Shown: piece by piece, positions 20,314-33,193 of the stretch
How the letters are laid out: each line of letters starts with the position of its first letter
How positions within the stretch are numbered: position 1 is the stretch's first letter
NCBI GenBank assembly: GCA_033063855.1
Contig: CP093829.1
Location: 14,601,537-14,665,536 of the forward strand
Origin: Smittia aterrima
Lineage: Eukaryota > Arthropoda > Insecta > Diptera > Chironomidae
Reading direction: 5' to 3'
DNA: 64,000 nt
The notes under the pieces: model-generated
Databases searched by the model: none
What the model was told of the DNA's origin: nothing
What the model saw: only the letters and a program-made list of their open reading frames with translations
Program-made: the position numbers and the translations under genes

Positions 20314-21385
20314 AATTTCTTGTTTTCTCTCATATTTATCCAATTTTCGAGAGTGACACTCGAGTTATCATTCGCGTGGAGAACTCAGAAGATAAGGAAA
20401 CTCGTCTTGGTGTTTATCAGCACCCACTCACAGTTCATCGTCGTGGATTCATAAAACACGAGTAAAACGTAATAATTGAACCTTAAATAGATTTTCCTTT
20501 TATTGTTTATGATTATATCGTCCTTCGAAGCCTTAAGACTACGCAAGGCTGTCCAAGTCGTTACGTTCATTCAACGAAGTTAATTCTCAATAAAAAATCT
20601 TGCGCAATTTTGGACTTTCTTTGTATAGACTTTTTCGTCGTCTCGACTCTCTTGTTATTGTTTTTTTCTTCTGTTCAGACTCTGAACTCAATTGATTTGT
20701 TTGTGACTTTCAATATTCGTCGTGTGAAAATAATTCGGCTATGCCCCCAAAAATATTTTTGTTATTGGTTTTGTCGTAATGGAAAAGATTTAAATTCGTC
20801 TCAGACTGCATGGGAATTCCGTCTCTCGTCAAACCTGTCGCAATGATTGAACTCTTTCAAAATACTAAATCGTAATCTGGATTCTAGGAAAATAGAAGCA
20901 GACTTGATTACGTAGATTTAAAATATAGCCATGTAATTTTAGCTCGATCACCCTTGTTTGTGCATCCAAAATTGTGAAGTTGACAGATCGTGTTGTTTCC
21001 TCCTGCGGCTTTATGAGATGAATGACTGAACAAAGCTTTTGATGGAAAACATCTGCGATTTTAATTGGATGTTCTACGTTCTGTGACTGCTTATACTGAT
21101 AAAGAAGTTTGTCTTGTGTTTTATTGATGTTGACACTGAGTCAAAACAATTTTATAATCGTTTTCTCTCTCACCAAAAGTCATTCAAACTTTTCTTGATT
21201 CGTCACAACCCTTGGCAACCGATCAAAGAGCTGCGAAAAAAAGAATTGAAGTGACCTGAAAATAAATTTCTCGGAAAATTACTGCGAAAATGAGGTTTTG
21301 CGTAGAATACTATTGATGACGGTAAGTTTTCCGGAAAAACTAACTTTATTGTGAAAATTTGCATTGACTTGTATTGACCCTCTTC
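20314..21385. other. Intergenic DNA between Gadd45-like copy 5 and the CaMKII-hub gene
   Basis: No supported gene. The open frame from 20610 begins with TTG, not ATG. The third copy of the dispersed motif lies at 21251-21269. Confidence 0.5.
21251..21269 (+). repeat. Dispersed motif GTGACCTGAAAATAAATTT, copy 3
   Basis: GTGACCTGAAAATAAATTT, 117 bp beyond the stop codon of the CaMKII-hub gene and possibly within its 3' UTR (reverse strand). Confidence 0.5.
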
Positions 21386-21964
21386 TCACTTTCCATTGAA
21401 AGGTGTCATCGAACTTAAGTTCCCAGTATAACTACGATGCAAGTGAACGCAACGCCATTCGCCTTCCTTTCTTCGCCATACTCGAGTCTCTTCCGACTGG
21501 TGGGTGTGAGTTTGTCCTTGTCTTATATAGAAAAATGTTAATTTTATGAGTTCGAATGTTCGCTTAAAGGTTTACTTGTCGAGATACTGCGTCAATCGAA
21601 CATAAGCGATGCAAGCTGCGTCGTCTCCAAGGGAAATGACTTGTGGATTCACCATCGTGTTATTAATTGACTTGTGGTTCAGCACTACCGAAGGAATCTT
21701 TTATTTATTTACAGTGATTCTTAAAAATTCCTAATTACCATTATCGAAGTAGAATTTGTGGAACGGCATTCCAATTACAATGTTACCCAAAGATTCAGGT
21801 TCAAAAGCAGTCATATCATGATCACAAATTCTTATGTAACTCTCGAAATTTCCTTGATTTATGACATCGATAAGGTTCTGAGTAAGTTTTATGACTTCCA
21901 CTTCAGCTAAAATACAATTTTTATTATCTATGGTCAATTAAAAAAAACAAGTAAATTTACTCAT
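21386..21964 (-). CDS. Stand-alone CaMKII association (hub) domain protein
   Basis: Four exons on the minus strand: 21964-21961 (ATG plus one base), 21906-21739, 21684-21576 and 21521-21386; 417 nt, 138 aa. After MTE the protein is a CaMKII association domain from end to end: VIKLTQNLIDVINQGNFESY, AFEPESLGNI, FHKFYFDN/VLNHKSINNT, ACIAYVRLTQYLDK and HTHQSEETRVW...VHLHRS. In CaMKII this domain builds the 12- or 14-subunit ring that holds the kinase subunits. No kinase, regulatory segment or linker is present, and a stop follows soon after the fold. The residues of the positively charged hub pocket (His of FHKF and Arg of YVRLT, ETRVW and HLHRS) are all retained. It may form rings by itself or cap CaMKII. 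Mammalian alpha-KAP is a partial precedent but arises from an internal promoter of Camk2a. A longer upstream exon chain is possible but not seen. Confidence 0.85.
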
Positions 21965-23437
21965 TTTGAAAGCCTTAGCTCAACGAACAACAAACGAGAA
22001 CTAAAGTGACTGGAACGATTTTTTTAACTTGTGTGACAGTTTTGCACATTTTAAATTTCTTATCTGTTACGACTTTGTCTTGGTGAGATAATTGAAATTC
22101 TTACCTGAAATGGGGCTTCACGTTCATTTTTGTTATAAAATAAAAGTTGCATCGGAAGTTCCAGGAAAGCAAACTTTTGTTGCTTCTATTATAAAATGAT
22201 TTTTTTTCATAATTCATGAAATAATAATTGTTCAACAAGCAAGCGGAGTTATAACAATTCAAACATCTGTTACCAGACGAGTTATCAAACATTACTCTCT
22301 TATGAAGATAAACTTGATAATCTAATAATATTTTTTTTATACTTATTGCCAGAACTCAATATTGTCTGTCAAAAACTGGGTTCGATGATAAACAATCTTT
22401 ACATCGGATGATGAAATTTTTCTGCGCGTTACAAAAGAGATTTATAATTTATAAATTCTTACTAAGAGAAGACTTAAATCAAGGAATTCCTTCGGAAAAT
22501 TTTACTGACAGTGATTGAAAGCGATGAAGTAGAAAAATTAGTGGAAAATTTTCATTGAAACAATTCGGTGAAAACTGTTTGGAGGAAAATTGTTCATAAA
22601 TAGTTCAAGGACCTTTCTTGTGATTATTATTTGAAATAACTTTCAGAAACTTCAAGTAAAAAATCATCTTAAATCATAATTAAGATGTTTCATTTTCTTT
22701 TCGTTTCAGTAGCGAAGACATTTATCATGATATATATTATATATATCATGATAAAGTATCAAGAGACTCAATCCTTTGAATAAAATATTTTTAGAAATCT
22801 AGATGAACTTGAACTTTATATTAAGTCGTCATCAAAAAATTTCTGATATCAACAGAAATTTAAATGATATCAAAATATTTGTCTCTTTTCTTAATTTGAT
22901 TGTATCTCTTAGCGTTCGCTGAAATTAGAATTGTAATTAAATTTATCTTCGTCATCATTTAATCAAAGAAAAACAGCTTCAGTCTAGTTTTCAGAAATTT
23001 TTTTATTCGTTACAAATTATTTTATTCGTCGCATAGTTCATCGCACACTGTTTTATCAAAATAAAAAATAAAAAAAAAGTTGAGCGAGCAGAAGAATGTA
23101 AATCTTAAGTAAATGCGCGTCAAACAATGACTGACGATTGAATATATAAAAGGAGAAAAGTCCTTTAAAATTTTCAATAAATAACAATAATAATGTGCAT
23201 AAAACTTTTTTGAGATGTTTTTTTTTGTGTTTTCTTAAAACATTTTAGCGTGAGGAAAGAAAATTGGGAGATGAGGCTAACAAGCAGAAATGAAAGGTTA
23301 TTAAGTCTAACTGGCACTGACTTGTATTTCCTTATCGGTCGAATGCTGTTCGACTTTTAAAAACATAAACGACTTTACCGTCTGATTGATGGAATTTTAA
23401 AAAATTTTGAAGTCTTAAACATGGCTCATCATATGGC
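21965..23437. other. Intergenic DNA with 35-bp palindrome
   Basis: Upstream DNA of the CaMKII-hub gene and the 3' region of the chitin deacetylase. No supported ORF. The palindrome at 22721 is described separately. Confidence 0.5.
22721..22755. repeat. Perfect 35-bp palindrome
   Basis: Two 17-bp arms (TTTATCATGATATATAT and its exact complement) flank a single T. The arms are AT-rich but contain the non-repetitive core TTTATCATGA, so this is more than a simple (AT)n tract. Confidence 0.85.
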
Positions 23438-26400
23438 TTAGAAGAAACCATCACCAGTTGGATCGTTAAGCCATGGATAGTGATTTGGACATCTCACGCA
23501 AGTTTGGAGATTGATGAGCTCTCCGGGAACTTCTTTCGATGTCAATTTGCAACTGTTTGGCACCCAACATGCAGGCTTAGCATTTTGTTCAACTGCGCAC
23601 TTCTCCTTCCATGGATCGAAATTTTTGATTTCACTTGAAGTCTTCGGGTTTTGCATCCATTGGATGACTTGAGTCATTGTAACGAAGTAAACATCGTTAT
23701 GATTAGCCAAGATCTCATCAATCCAGTAGAGGAAGGCATCGAGGAATTCAGGATTGTTCTTCAACCAAGCAGCATGGAAATAAAGTCCCAAAGGTGCGCG
23801 ATTTGAGTCGTAATGACGTTCAAAGTTGTGATTGAGGAAAGCGTAGAATTGATCACCTGAAAGTTTCTAAATTTAATAAAGGTTCTCCAAATATTTTTGT
23901 TATCAAGCTTACCTGTCAAAATATTTGAACAAGAATCAACCATAGCACAGCCGGGAATGTCTTCGTCAATATTCGGGTCTTCCCTTCTGTCCAATTCGTT
24001 CATAACCATCTCCCAGACAGCGTGACTTCTTGTTGGACAGGTTTGGAGATTACCGTGACAACGGTGAGGCATTCTGAAGTATAATGTATAAGGCCAGAGA
24101 GGTGGATTGCTCAACGGTGCTGTGATAGTTGAATCGTACAAGAAAGCTTGTTCTTCCATCATCGTGAACTGGTTATTGCCGCCAACGCGGAGATAAGGAG
24201 AACGAACACCAACGACTGAATTGTCTGAGAGATTTGCGAACTTCTCGGTGATGATACGCATTCCTGCCATTTCCTTTGCCCAGTCATCGACAGATGCATT
24301 CGACCAGAAACGTTCGTCATCATTGTGTCTGATGAAATCGAAATAGAAATTAATTGCTTGACTTAACTGATAATTTTTTTTCTCTCATTTACGTAATCGA
24401 GTGAACGGCGATCTCATGTCCGCGTCTGTGAGTATCGGCTAAGGCTGAATAGTTGGAGTATTTATGGGAGACGAAATACTGTGAAAAATAAAAGAACCTT
24501 GAGTGAATCACAAAAGCGATCTTTTGAGTAGCTTCTTCTTACCGTTGCCTTGATGTCACATCCATTTGGGTTCCTTCTCTTGCCATTGAACATTTCACGG
24601 TATAAATCGATATTGTTGTTGTTGATTGCATCGTCGAATGTTATCGTAATCATCTGTGGAACGTCTTTGGATGGCAAGTCTCCGGGAATTGTTGTTCCGT
24701 CTTCTGAGCAGAAGCAATCAGGCAAAACACAGACAGCGGGATCACATGGTGGGGCCCTGTTGGGATCCGATTCGGCGTCTACATAAAATAAAACGAAATG
24801 TTTTAAAGTTTGTAATCGAATTTAATCGCCTTTCATCAAATCAACAGGCGATTAAACAGCCCCAGACTGTTAATCGGATCTCGAAACCAGACTGACACGT
24901 CGTTGCGCTCATCGTAAAGGTTACGAGAAGAAAGAAGAAGTTTGGTGAAAGCCAAGTTGAAAGCAAAAACCTTCGACAAATTATTTATAGATTCACACAC
25001 CGTCGATGATGATTAAATTACCAAAAATGATTTTATTCTTCTGCGCCATCAATCAAGTTTGAATTTTTATGTTTTCAGAGAAATTTTGTCGTTAATTTCT
25101 CTGAAATTACTGGCGCCGTGCTGCTCAAATGTCTTAATTCGAAACTCAATTTAGATCGATCGTTAAGACGCATTTTTGCAAAGCCGGTAACGAAAGGGAA
25201 AGTCCCAACTCGTTAGCTCGTTTCGATGACGTCTTACCTGCCTTTCAAGTAGTTTTTTTTTTCAAAAGCGACTCTTCAAGGAGAACGAGAATGAAGTTTT
25301 TCATAATAAGAGACAATTTTCTCCGTTTTTTACAAGTCGAGCTTGTCGGAAAGCGACATTTTATGTGTGTTTGACTTTGTTTTTGCAATTCAAATGTTTA
25401 CTCTGCTTCGACTTTGGTTTTACCCTTTTGCGGACATTCCTGACTTCTCTTAAGCTTGTGCACTTGAACTGACAATCGAAAGCCTTCCGCGAACGAGTCG
25501 ATTTGTAACGATTACTCGTTATGACCGCGAGGTGAACTGATGATCGGAAATGAACTTACCACACGAGTTTTCGTCTGATCCATCAGCGCAGTCTTTCTCG
25601 CCGTTACAGAAGAGTCCACGCTCAATGCAGTTTCCGTCACCGCAAGCAAGGAATCCATCTTGACATAAAGGCTCATCGGTGATCAAAAGAGGCTTCACCT
25701 TTCGCTCCTTATTCTTCGACTTGCAGTTCTTCACTGCGTCTTTCCAATCGCAGGTTTGCTTCTCGATATCGAAGAATAAACCGGCTGGACAACGAATAGC
25801 TTGAAGACCCTAAAACGGATAAGCGAGTCGTGTTAAGTGACATTTCGAAAGTGAAACTGATTCTGCTTTGTTGTTCAGCTGATTGTCATTAATAACCTCG
25901 ATACAAATTAATTTAGATTGTGTTCAAACGACTTTTAAATTAAAATCGATTTTTAGTTCCGCAATTAACAAGAATCGTTGGGATATTAACATAAATATAA
26001 AGTTAAGACTACTCACCGATGATGTACACTGAATAACATCACGACAATTATCGCCATCGCCCGCTACAAGTCTGAACCATTCGCCAGCATCTTTGTCCTT
26101 GCATAGCTCCTTTTCGAATGACTCCTCCGTCTTCTTGGGCTCATCGGCTACCGAAGTCTGTCGTTTGAATCTTTGAACGTTTGCGCTGACTGCAAATCAA
26201 TAAAAATATTTCTTCAATTAATCTTTCCACAGACTCGTGAGATTATGCATTTAAATAATTTATTTTCATCTGAGAAATATTAGATAATTATGCGCGAGCG
26301 ATGCATGAATCGATTTGATATTTAAATTCGAAAAAACTGAAAGTTTTTTTTATTCAAACTGTGAATGCACTTTGCTAAATATCATTAGAGATTCGGGGTT

Positions 26401-29400
26401 TACCGATGACGCTGCATGCAAATGAGAGTTTCAACGTTTCAAGCAAAAAGCAGCGATAAACTTTACGCCTATTTCAAGATCAAATACGAGGCAATCCCAT
26501 AAATTTGTGAATTCGATGCTGTGCGAATGAGGGAGCGAGAGATCATCGAAGACTTGAAGGTGAATTTGATTTTGAAGAAACGTTTTCTCTCGCAATGGGA
26601 AAGACGCGAGCACGAGTACAGTCGAGGGAAGTAGGTTAATCATAGTCATCAGCAACTGCACTTTGCATTTGCTCAGATGTTTGCAACATTTCGTTGTCTT
26701 TGGATTGAGGCTTAGGCGTGAAATTGAAGAGCTTAGAAAGCTCGCGCGCACCCTCAAATCGATTTGAAGATCATCACCAAGCAAAGAGCAAACCATTCAC
26801 ATTCTTCACCTCTAACCGAGTCGAGCATGTTTTATAACACAGACCGATGAAAAGGTCTCACTCGCTCGCAATTCCAAATTATTGCACATTTACTCGCAAA
26901 CACCAAGCAACCTCGACTTATGAGACGATGACATCGATCGGTTCTTCTTCTTGATATATTTATCAAATATGAAATGAGAAAAATAAACACAGATTTCTTT
27001 GAATCTCTTATGCAATCGTAAAATACGTGTTTCGCGACTTCTTTGCGGTCGTGTTGGTTTGCAGCGAATTTTTTTCTCGACTCCACCATTTTCGGTCGCG
27101 AGTGTCACAAGGAATTTATTGATGTCGGCTGATTGAGAAAGACAAAGTTTTCAATTCATTCTTATAAGTTATTATCCGGTCTAAGACGACTTTTTAACGA
27201 CGATGCCTTCTATAAGATTCTTCGCCAATGCGGAACACGATTATTATCGGAGAATTTATTTATATTTCACCCACTCACGAATTCTTTTGTTTGTCGATCT
27301 CGGATCGATGACGCATCGAAGCACGCGAGAAAAGAGAAATGGCAATTGTCTTGCAACAATGACTGCACAATTCGATTGTTTTTATTTTGATCTCAAACAA
27401 AGCCAAAGAAGCTTATGCAACGAAATCCTTGATCATAACTAATTAGGGCTGTTAATGTTTGTTTTTGTTTCTTTTTTCGAAATCAGAAATGATTTATCGT
27501 TCATTTCACAATGAAGTTGGAGACTCCCACACGATGTCATGGAAAATTTCTTTTTCCGTTCATTCATAATTAAGGTTCGGCGAGTGCACGGAAATTTCTT
27601 TTCTCGAGAGCTTGAAGAAGAATGAAGTTGTTACGAGCCCACGGAGAGAATTTTTAATGAGCACTCGTTTTTGGCAACGTCGTTGCTTGTGTCACGAACC
27701 AAACAAATCATCATTGCCGCTCTCTGTTTCTCTGGTTCATTCACTTCGAGAGTTTATCGCTTGAGCAAATTGAGTTCCTGCCATGTGATTAACAAAACAA
27801 TTCACGTCTCATCACAAACATTGACGGACATTGAAATATTTTCTTTTCGGTCTCTTCGCAATGAATTGGAAATTGAAGAAATTGTTTGTTAGCTTTTGTT
27901 AGATTTTGCCACAAGTTCACAGCTTCAAACTTGAAAAAGCTTTCTCGTTGATCGACTTTTCACAAGTTTGCTAGTATCGCAATAAATAAATTACGACGAC
28001 GTTTCGAGTGATCATCGACGAGGTGAAGGTGAATGGCGTGGAAATATCTTCATCACGACGATTGATTATTGAGAAACTTTTTTTCTTTATTTTTTTCAAA
28101 CAGTCATCGGAACTCTCGATAGACGCACCTTTCAATATTCATGACTACATGCTAATTCATCGATCACACAATTTTTACAAACTCTGCAAACAATTGAACG
28201 AATTTCTTTGGCGAACTTTCGACTTTAATTTACGAGGATTTCTAATTGAGCTTGTCTGATCTTGGCAAAGCGATCGTAAAATGTGCAATAAAATGCAAAT
28301 TCTCTTCGTTTGACATTTTCCATTTTCAATTTAAAACGCTTATTAGTTTCGACATCAGGTTGAAGACCTTCGAGAAAAGATTCATAGAGTTCCAAAAAAC
28401 GTCATGCTTTCTTATCACCGCCATGCGATCGTCGAGTGTTTCACACGAAGACTTGAATCGTTATGCCAACTGAAGTCGATTTCTTCTTCCTTTCATTTGT
28501 TTTGTTAGTTATTTAATTTCTTGTCGATTTATTGCGAGTTCCAAAAGGCAAACAAACAAAAGTTATGAGCAAATAAGAAGCTCACGGAATGCGGCTGATC
28601 TGGTTTGCTTTTTTTTTTGAGCTCCAATCGTGTGCAAGCGACGAGGTGCGAAATAAAACGCTTGCGTTGCAGCGCTGTCGGACGAATCTCCGGGTCAAGA
28701 CCATTACGAAAACACTTCCACTCAATGGCATTTCTCTCTCGCAATCGATTCGTTATGATAAAAATAAAACAATTTCTTTCGGTTAATGCAGACGCCTCAC
28801 GAATGTTATGCAATTATTTGCGGGTTCAACGAAATCTTTACTGATGCTCACTGCGCTTTCTTAGTCTTACGAAACTCCTGGTTGAGTAAAAGTAAAGTAT
28901 TCTGAGATATTTACTTCCTGAAGACGAAGTCGTAACTCAAAATCGAAGGACGTCGAGATGCAACATCGAAAACCTCGGCGATTATCTTCCGAGAATTACG
29001 TCGATAAAGTTTCGCTTTTGTCTTCGGCAAGCCGTGCAGCGCAAGAGATGTCAAGATTGTCATAATTTTTTTTGCAACTTTATTGGTGATGCAGGAGTCG
29101 GCTCATGAATATTCATCGCTCTCATGAAGCGGTTACCACATAATTTTGACGCAACAGAAAATTCTTTCGTTCCATTCCCAGTGACATTCAAAAGTTGCAA
29201 AGCTCTCGCCTTCCCCTCCCTCGTGTGCTGCAATCTGCTTAATCATCCTATTTCGACAATGCGAAACTCCGACCCACGTTTCCACCCAAAAAATGAGATT
29301 GAAGTCGAAAGAGGCTGTCGCGCTTTCAATTTCCTAATCTTGACATTTAACGTCTACGAAGATTTAATTAAATCGACTTGAGCTTTTTCTGAGTCGACGA

Positions 29401-30391
29401 CGAATCCTTGGTCAAGGTTACCGACTGAGAACAGCAGATTTACATTTTTAACGGCACGCCTGTTGCTTTTGTCTGCATTTCTTCAGAATTCATCTCAATT
29501 TTTTGCCCATCAATACTTAAAAACGAAAGAACCAAAAAAAGAGTACAATGTCGCAAGTAAAATTCGAGTTTGTGAGTAACGCTTTTTGTCGAAACTTTAC
29601 TGAGTGTTGAAAAGTCGGCCGATGACGAAACTGATTCGTCGCTAGGAGCGTCAAGCTGGTTTTACGATAATATAAAGACTTACAAGGTCAGCAATTAGAA
29701 TATTTTATAAATTCAACTGGATCTGGACCTAGATTATTGTTCGTTTCGCCACGCCATCAACAACACAAGTCCACGTATTTTCATCTTTCGTCAACTATGA
29801 GTAGGTGCCATCACATCTTTTCACTTTCATTTGACCGATCGCCATTTAAATTTGTGGTCATAACACATTTCTATCAGATCGGAAAGGAGAGAAAGACGAC
29901 GGAACGCCTTGTCGGCGAAATGCTTTTGAGGCGATTAAACGTCGATCAAGATAGTGAAGCATTCCAAAGTCAAGTAGCCGACCACCAAAGGAAGACAATT
30001 TAATCCGATTACCGACACCCATAAAGTCCATCACTCCAAATTTACATTTTTTCTGCCACTTGAATCGACTTTAAAAGCTAAATGGCATGAGTGGATCGCA
30101 CAGAAACGATTCCGACAACTCAGGAAACTTTCTTTCGAAGTTTTTAAATTTCTAAATTTCTTCTATCACGTTGAGGTCTTTTATTTATTTCTTCTTCATA
30201 TCGAAAATAAATTATCGTCATCGATAATCATCAATTTTAAGTGGAAATAAAATTAATTAAAACATCATTTGGATGATGAATTTCACTTTTCTTCACTTGG
30301 GCGGCGAGTCGCGATATAAAAAAAATCGATAAAAAATATTTTACTCACCACTTGTTAGTGCCAATGCTGTTATCAGCATTAATTTAAGCAT
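23438..30391 (-). CDS. serp: Secreted chitin deacetylase, serpentine/vermiform class
   Basis: Seven exons: 30391-30349, 26189-26017, 25809-25560, 24778-24543, 24478-24393, 24328-23913 and 23856-23438; 1623 nt, 540 aa (Drosophila serp is about 541). It removes acetyl groups from chitin in cuticle and in the tracheal lumen. Order of parts: signal peptide (MLKLMLITALALTSG, the whole first exon), chitin-binding peritrophin domain (about 30-95, six Cys), LDLa repeat (about 110-150, ending CADGSDENSCG) and the polysaccharide deacetylase domain. Metal-binding and catalytic motifs are intact: TFDDA and HSITH, the latter split by an intron. Intron 1 is 4.2 kb. I favour serp (CDA1) over verm (CDA2) because of the intact TFDDA and the C-terminal TGDGFF, but this rests on memory of the subgroups. 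The usual sister gene is not in the window. Confidence 0.9.
26190..30348 (-). other. 4.2-kb first intron of the chitin deacetylase
   Basis: A large intron by the standards of this window (most are 50-120 bp). It separates the signal-peptide exon from the rest. Many small ORFs occur on both strands, but none has family character or splice partners, so it is more likely to hold enhancers for timed epidermal expression. Confidence 0.5.
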
Positions 30392-30953
30392 TATATGATG
30401 CTTTCTCTCTATCGCTCTTGATGATATGCAACAAATTTTGAATCTAATTCCACTCAAGATAGAGCGCACTTAACCGAGATGATTTACTCGGAAAGCTTCA
30501 CTTTTTACTTGTGATCTGTTGAACGAACAAAAGTAAACTAAAAGTCTTTTGCTGCTAAATTGAAGACTTTAAAGCGAATAATTTTAAGACTCCGATGAGT
30601 GGGGAGCGCGCTGTAGTGTGTTCGATTGTGTAGCGACGAAACTTCTGCAGTTTCTGAGAAAAGGGGAATGTTGTGTTGAAGGTTCCTAAAGTATTTAATC
30701 GATTTCCTTTTTGCACTGCAGTAGAATATTTTTTTCTTTTGAACAAGTAACATTACTTTGGAATTTTGAGCTTAACAGTAAAGAATTTTATTTGATTACA
30801 TATTTATTATTTTTCTTGTTCCAAGAAATTCTAAAATTTAAACACGCACGTGATATGGTGAGTTTCACTCGGGCGTTTTCAAGGGTACAAAATATGCGTT
30901 TCATTGTTGATGTCGCCGGGAAACTCACGTTCGAATTTTTAAATCAACAAAAA
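30392..30953. other. Divergent spacer chitin deacetylase / Rrp42
   Basis: About 560 bp of promoter DNA between the two divergent genes; no supported ORF. Confidence 0.5.
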
Positions 30954-31889
30954 ATGGCTTACAGCCCGCTAAGTGAAGCTGAGAAGACGTTCATTCTGCA
31001 TGGCATTCAAGTAAGTTTACGATGTCTTCAAATTTCTGAAAGATTCTTATAGCTTTGCTAATTTTAGGATGATCTTCGCAACGATGGCAGAAGTAGAAGA
31101 GATTTCAGACCAATTGAACTTGAAACGAACGTAATCGCAAGTGCCAGTGGTTCATCTCGCTTTTGCATTGCAAACTCAGATATCATCGTTGGAATCAAAC
31201 CAGAAATCGATGTTCCTTTGCCAAATAAACCAAACGAAGGAAAAATAGAATTCTTCGTCGATTGTTCTGCAAATGCTTCACTCGATTTTGAAGGAAGAGG
31301 AGGAGAGGAACTTGCACTTGAGATATCAAATTGCCTTCGAATTGCATATACGTCCCCACAAGCTTTCGATCTGAAATCACTCTGCATTCTACCCAAACAT
31401 CAATGTTGGAAGCTCTACATCGATATCTTGATTCTACAATGTGCTGGAAACCTCTACGATGCAATTTCACTCGCTGTCAAGAGTGCATTATACAGCACGA
31501 GAATCCCACGAGTTAGCAGTGCATTATTGGACGGCGGTACTGTCGATCTTGTTTTGTCTGATGATCCTAATGACTGCGATCGTTTAAACATCGATGCTGT
31601 TCCGATTCTTCTGACAGTTTGCAAAATTGGAGAGCAAGTCGTGGTAGATCCTTCAGTAGAAGAAGAGATTTGCAGTACAGCGAGTGTCGTTATTGGAGTC
31701 TCAGGCAATCGCATAACATCAATGAAGTCAATATCAGGCGGATCATTCCATCCCGACACATTCGACAATTGCGTTGATTTAGCTATCAGCACATCAAAAA
31801 AACTTAATGAGAAACTCATGATCGCTCTTAAACAAGAGGAACATCAAGACAACTCGAGAATTAAGAAAACTTGTTCATTTCTTTATTAA
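30954..31889 (+). CDS. Rrp42: Exosome complex component Rrp42 (EXOSC7)
   Basis: Exons 30954-31010 and 31068-31889, joined in phase 0; 292 aa. Rrp42 is one of six RNase PH-fold subunits that form the ring of the RNA exosome; in animals it has no nuclease activity and shapes the central channel. The N-terminus MAYSPLSEAEKTFILHGIQ matches the family start SEAEK..I.HG, which decides the ATG against in-frame codons further upstream. RNase PH marks are EGKIEFFVDCSANAS, EFEGRGGEE-like FEGRGGEEL, LCILPKHQCWKLYIDILILQCAGNLYDAISLAVKSAL and IPRV. The C-terminal tail (HQDNSRIKKTCSFLY) is short and polar. Confidence 0.93.
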
Positions 31890-32097
31890 ATTAAATTAAA
31901 ATGAATTAAAAAAGGCATTTTCAGTTAATTTTTTTTTTAAATTCCTTGAACGCACGCTCTTGTTGAAACTGCAATTATCAAGTCGTAACGCCCATTATTC
32001 CAAAACGCAAAAAAGAAACAAATAATTAATCTAAATAATCAACAACATTGAAAGAATATTGTCAATTAAAACGACAAGGACAATCTAATAAACCAAA

Positions 32098-33193
32098 ATG
32101 TCTGTCAGTGAGGGAAGCACTGGATTCGCTAAAAGAAACATCAAAAACAAGTTTGCTCGAAAACGTAAACAATCGTCAGAAAATGAAGAAAAACATTCTT
32201 CGGAAGAAGAATCGTCGTCGGTTGTGAAGCCTGAAGAGAAAAAGAAGTATAATCCCAACTTCCATTCATCATTAGCTGTGAAAAAATCAAAGAGGAAAGG
32301 TGATAGCAGTGACTCAGATGAAAATAAAAGTTCAGATGATGATATTGTTGTTAGCTACAAAAGTAAACGACAAGCTGCACCATCAGGACCACGGGACCAA
32401 GGAGCTACTGCTGAACTTACAATTGAAACAGAAAAGGATCGTGACGCGATAGCTCTGTTTAAGAAGAGTGAAGAGATCAACAAAGAATTAGAAGGCAAAG
32501 CTGATGATAAAGTCTATCGAGGACTTAACAACTACACTAAATTCTTCAAGAAGAAGGACACAGCCCAGGGCAACGCTGGTTCCGGAAGTAACAGTGTTGG
32601 ACCAATGCGAGCACCTTCAAACATTCGATCTACTGTGCGATGGGATTATCAACCTGATATTTGCAAAGATTACAAAGAAACTGGCTTTTGTGGTTTTGGA
32701 GGTGAGCATGATATAATTTTGATTAGTTCAATATTAGCTAACCATCTTTTTCTTTATTTTAGACAGCTGTAAATTCTTGCACGATCGTAGTGACTACAAG
32801 CACGGTTGGCAGTTGGAACTTGAAGAGATAGCAAAGGCAAATAAGAAAGAATACGATATTGATTCAGATGATGACGACAAGAAATACGAAATTAACTCTG
32901 ATGAAGAAGATCTTCCCTTCAAATGTCTGATTTGTCGACAGTCGTTCAAGAATCCCGTAATGACAAAGTGTCAACATTACTTTTGCGAAAAATGTGCCCT
33001 TGAACGATACAGAAAGTCAACTCGATGCTTCGTCTGCAATGCACAGACAAGTGGAGTTTTTAATCCAGCTACGAAACTTACACAAAAACTTGCAATGCAG
33101 GACGAGCGGGATAACTCAGACATCGATGAGGACGAAGAGCGACAACAGAATGAAGGTGACGGCCAAGGCGAGGGAGATTCTGATAGTGATTGA
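32098..33193 (+). CDS. mdlc: Spliceosomal CCCH/RING protein RNF113 (midlife crisis)
   Basis: Exons 32098-32701 and 32763-33193; 344 aa. RNF113/Cwc24 proteins join the activating spliceosome, and the Drosophila gene mdlc is needed for neuronal differentiation. A Lys/Ser/Glu-rich disordered N-terminus (1-110) is followed by the RNF113 signature NYTKFFKKKDT and STVRWDYQPDICKDYKETGFCGFG. The CCCH finger (C-x8-C-x5-C-x3-H) is cut by the intron just after its second Cys. A C3HC4 RING follows (CLICRQSFKNPVMTKCQHYFC...CFVC), then an acidic tail. The frame-preserving join GGA G/AC AGC TGT restores FGDSCKFLHD. A poly(A) signal AATAAA lies at 33239. Confidence 0.95.

Noticed and set aside
20610..20846. 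Frame with a signal-peptide-like start
   Set aside because: It begins with TTG and has no conserved part; hydrophobicity is explained by T-rich DNA.
30711..30953. Frames upstream of Rrp42 suggesting a longer N-terminus
   Set aside because: The family start (SEAEK..I.HG) sits directly at the ATG at 30954.
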